This document shows, piece after piece, positions 41,646 to 42,339 of a stretch of DNA of 42,339 nucleotides. The stretch is from assembly GCA_034439735.1 (NCBI GenBank), contig JAWXAX010000122.1, positions 1 to 42,339 on the forward strand, given 5' to 3'. The notes beneath the pieces are model-generated. The model worked only from the letters and a program-made list of their open reading frames with translations. It searched no databases and was not told where the DNA came from. How positions within the stretch are numbered: the first letter of the stretch is position 1; each line of letters begins with the position of its first letter. Source of the DNA: Rhodothermales bacterium. Its GTDB lineage: Bacteria; Bacteroidota; Rhodothermia; Rhodothermales; JAHQVL01. The position numbers and the translations under genes were made by a program.

Positions 41646-42339
41646 ATGGCCAATTTGCTCAACACCCGGACCGTCACGTTCCAGGAATTGCTGGGCATTG
41701 GCAAGAGGTACAGCGTCCCGCTCTACCAGAACGACTACTCCTGGACCGCCGAGCAGTGGGAAGACCTCTGGCTTGATGTGATGGAACTCCAGCCGGACTC
41801 GGAACGGCGCCATTACATGGGCGCTGTCGTCGTCAAAACCGAATCCGACCGGCTCGCGCTTATCATCGACGGGCAGCAGCGTATCGCCACGCCCAGCATC
41901 TTTGGACTGGCCATCATCGCGCGTCCGCACGAACTGGCCGAACGGACGGGCGACTCGGCCAATCGCGAACGCGCGGATGCACTCCGCGCGCGTTTCATCG
42001 GCGAACGCGACCCGGCCCATCTCACCGAAATCAGTAAACTATCCCTCAACGATCACGACGACGGGTTTTACCAGGACTACCTGGTTCAGCTTCGCGCGCC
42101 CAAAAATTCCCGCGCCCTGAAGAAATCGAATAAGCTACTCTGGGAGTGTTTTGTCTACTTCAAAAGGCACCTTGAGCAGGAGTGGAGCGTGGCCACGGAC
42201 GGCATCCGGCTGGCGGAGATGCTCGCGGAGGTGATCGCGCGTCAGCTCCTGTTCATCCTGATCTCGGTGCGCGATGAGATTAGCGCCTACACGGTTTTCG
42301 AGACCCTCAACGCGCGGGGATTGGAGCTGACCACGACGG
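41646..42339 (+). CDS. DUF262 (GmrS-like) domain protein, 3' truncated by the window
   Basis: ATG 41646 opens MANLLNTRTVTFQELLG, and 231 codons run open to the window end. Typical DUF262 phrases are present: YSVPLYQNDYSWTAEQWEDLW, HYMGAVVV, the nucleotide-binding IDGQQR (residues 74-79) and VFETLNARGLELTT. DUF262 is the N-terminal half of GmrSD-type, modification-dependent restriction proteins and of several defence genes, usually followed by an HNH (DUF1524) half that lies outside. It is 203 bp behind the recombinase, consistent with island cargo. Confidence 0.85.
   Translation, partial: MANLLNTRTVTFQELLGIGKRYSVPLYQNDYSWTAEQWEDLWLDVMELQPDSERRHYMGAVVVKTESDRLALIIDGQQRIATPSIFGLAIIARPHELAERTGDSANRERADALRARFIGERDPAHLTEISKLSLNDHDDGFYQDYLVQLRAPKNSRALKKSNKLLWECFVYFKRHLEQEWSVATDGIRLAEMLAEVIARQLLFILISVRDEISAYTVFETLNARGLELTTT

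Overview
The window reads as a piece of chromosome from a GC-rich member of the Bacteroidota/Rhodothermota side of the tree; a Rhodothermales-like marine bacterium is my best guess. The support is indirect. A Kelch protein ends in a type IX secretion C-terminal sorting domain. The sensor kinase is a periplasmic beta-propeller/Y_Y_Y type, the tyrosine recombinase is of Bacteroidota type, twin-arginine and lipoprotein leaders are frequent, and Shine-Dalgarno motifs are weak. No 16S or ribosomal protein gene is present, so the placement is inference.

Region 1 (1-14.4 kb) looks like an oxidative sugar/glycoside module. It holds a PQQ-type aldose dehydrogenase (cut by the window start), an SDR, a tRNA-Asp, an MFS transporter behind a LacI-type palindrome, a small Tat/lipoprotein subunit plus a GMC flavoprotein dehydrogenase, three TIM-barrel isomerase/epimerase-like proteins, two Gfo/Idh/MocA oxidoreductases, an ApbE flavin transferase and a SUMF1-like protein. 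GMC/Gfo-Idh oxidation followed by TIM-barrel chemistry is the logic of 3-keto-glycoside pathways, and no classical glycosidase sits in the block. Several spacers here are built from reiterated 7-8-mers that fold into hairpins, including a 180-bp array.

Region 2 (14.4-25.4 kb) carries a TMEM220-like protein, a secreted protein with an orphan domain, a tight operon of a plant-type glucuronokinase-like GHMP kinase, galU and hutH, a T9SS-sorted Kelch protein, a formylglycine-generating-enzyme-like protein with both catalytic cysteines, a GH32 fructosidase lipoprotein and a secreted thermonuclease.

Region 3 (25.4-37.7 kb) is housekeeping and signalling: site-2 protease, M20 peptidase, TfoX-N protein, coiled-coil protein, pentapeptide-repeat membrane protein, CorA, a two-lobed AP2-domain protein, a THUMP RNA methyltransferase, a hybrid-type sensor kinase split by a frameshift, and a NarL-type regulator.

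Region 4 (37.7-42.3 kb) is accessory. It contains a previously unmarked relic integron: a decayed intI reading right, an attI-like junction with a possible cassette promoter, one intact cassette (38109-39237) with a secreted alpha/beta hydrolase, a structurally convincing attC site, and a second decayed cassette with a broken antitoxin gene. Beyond it lie a tyrosine recombinase and the start of a DUF262 (GmrS-like) protein that runs off the window, which suggests the edge of a mobile or defence island.
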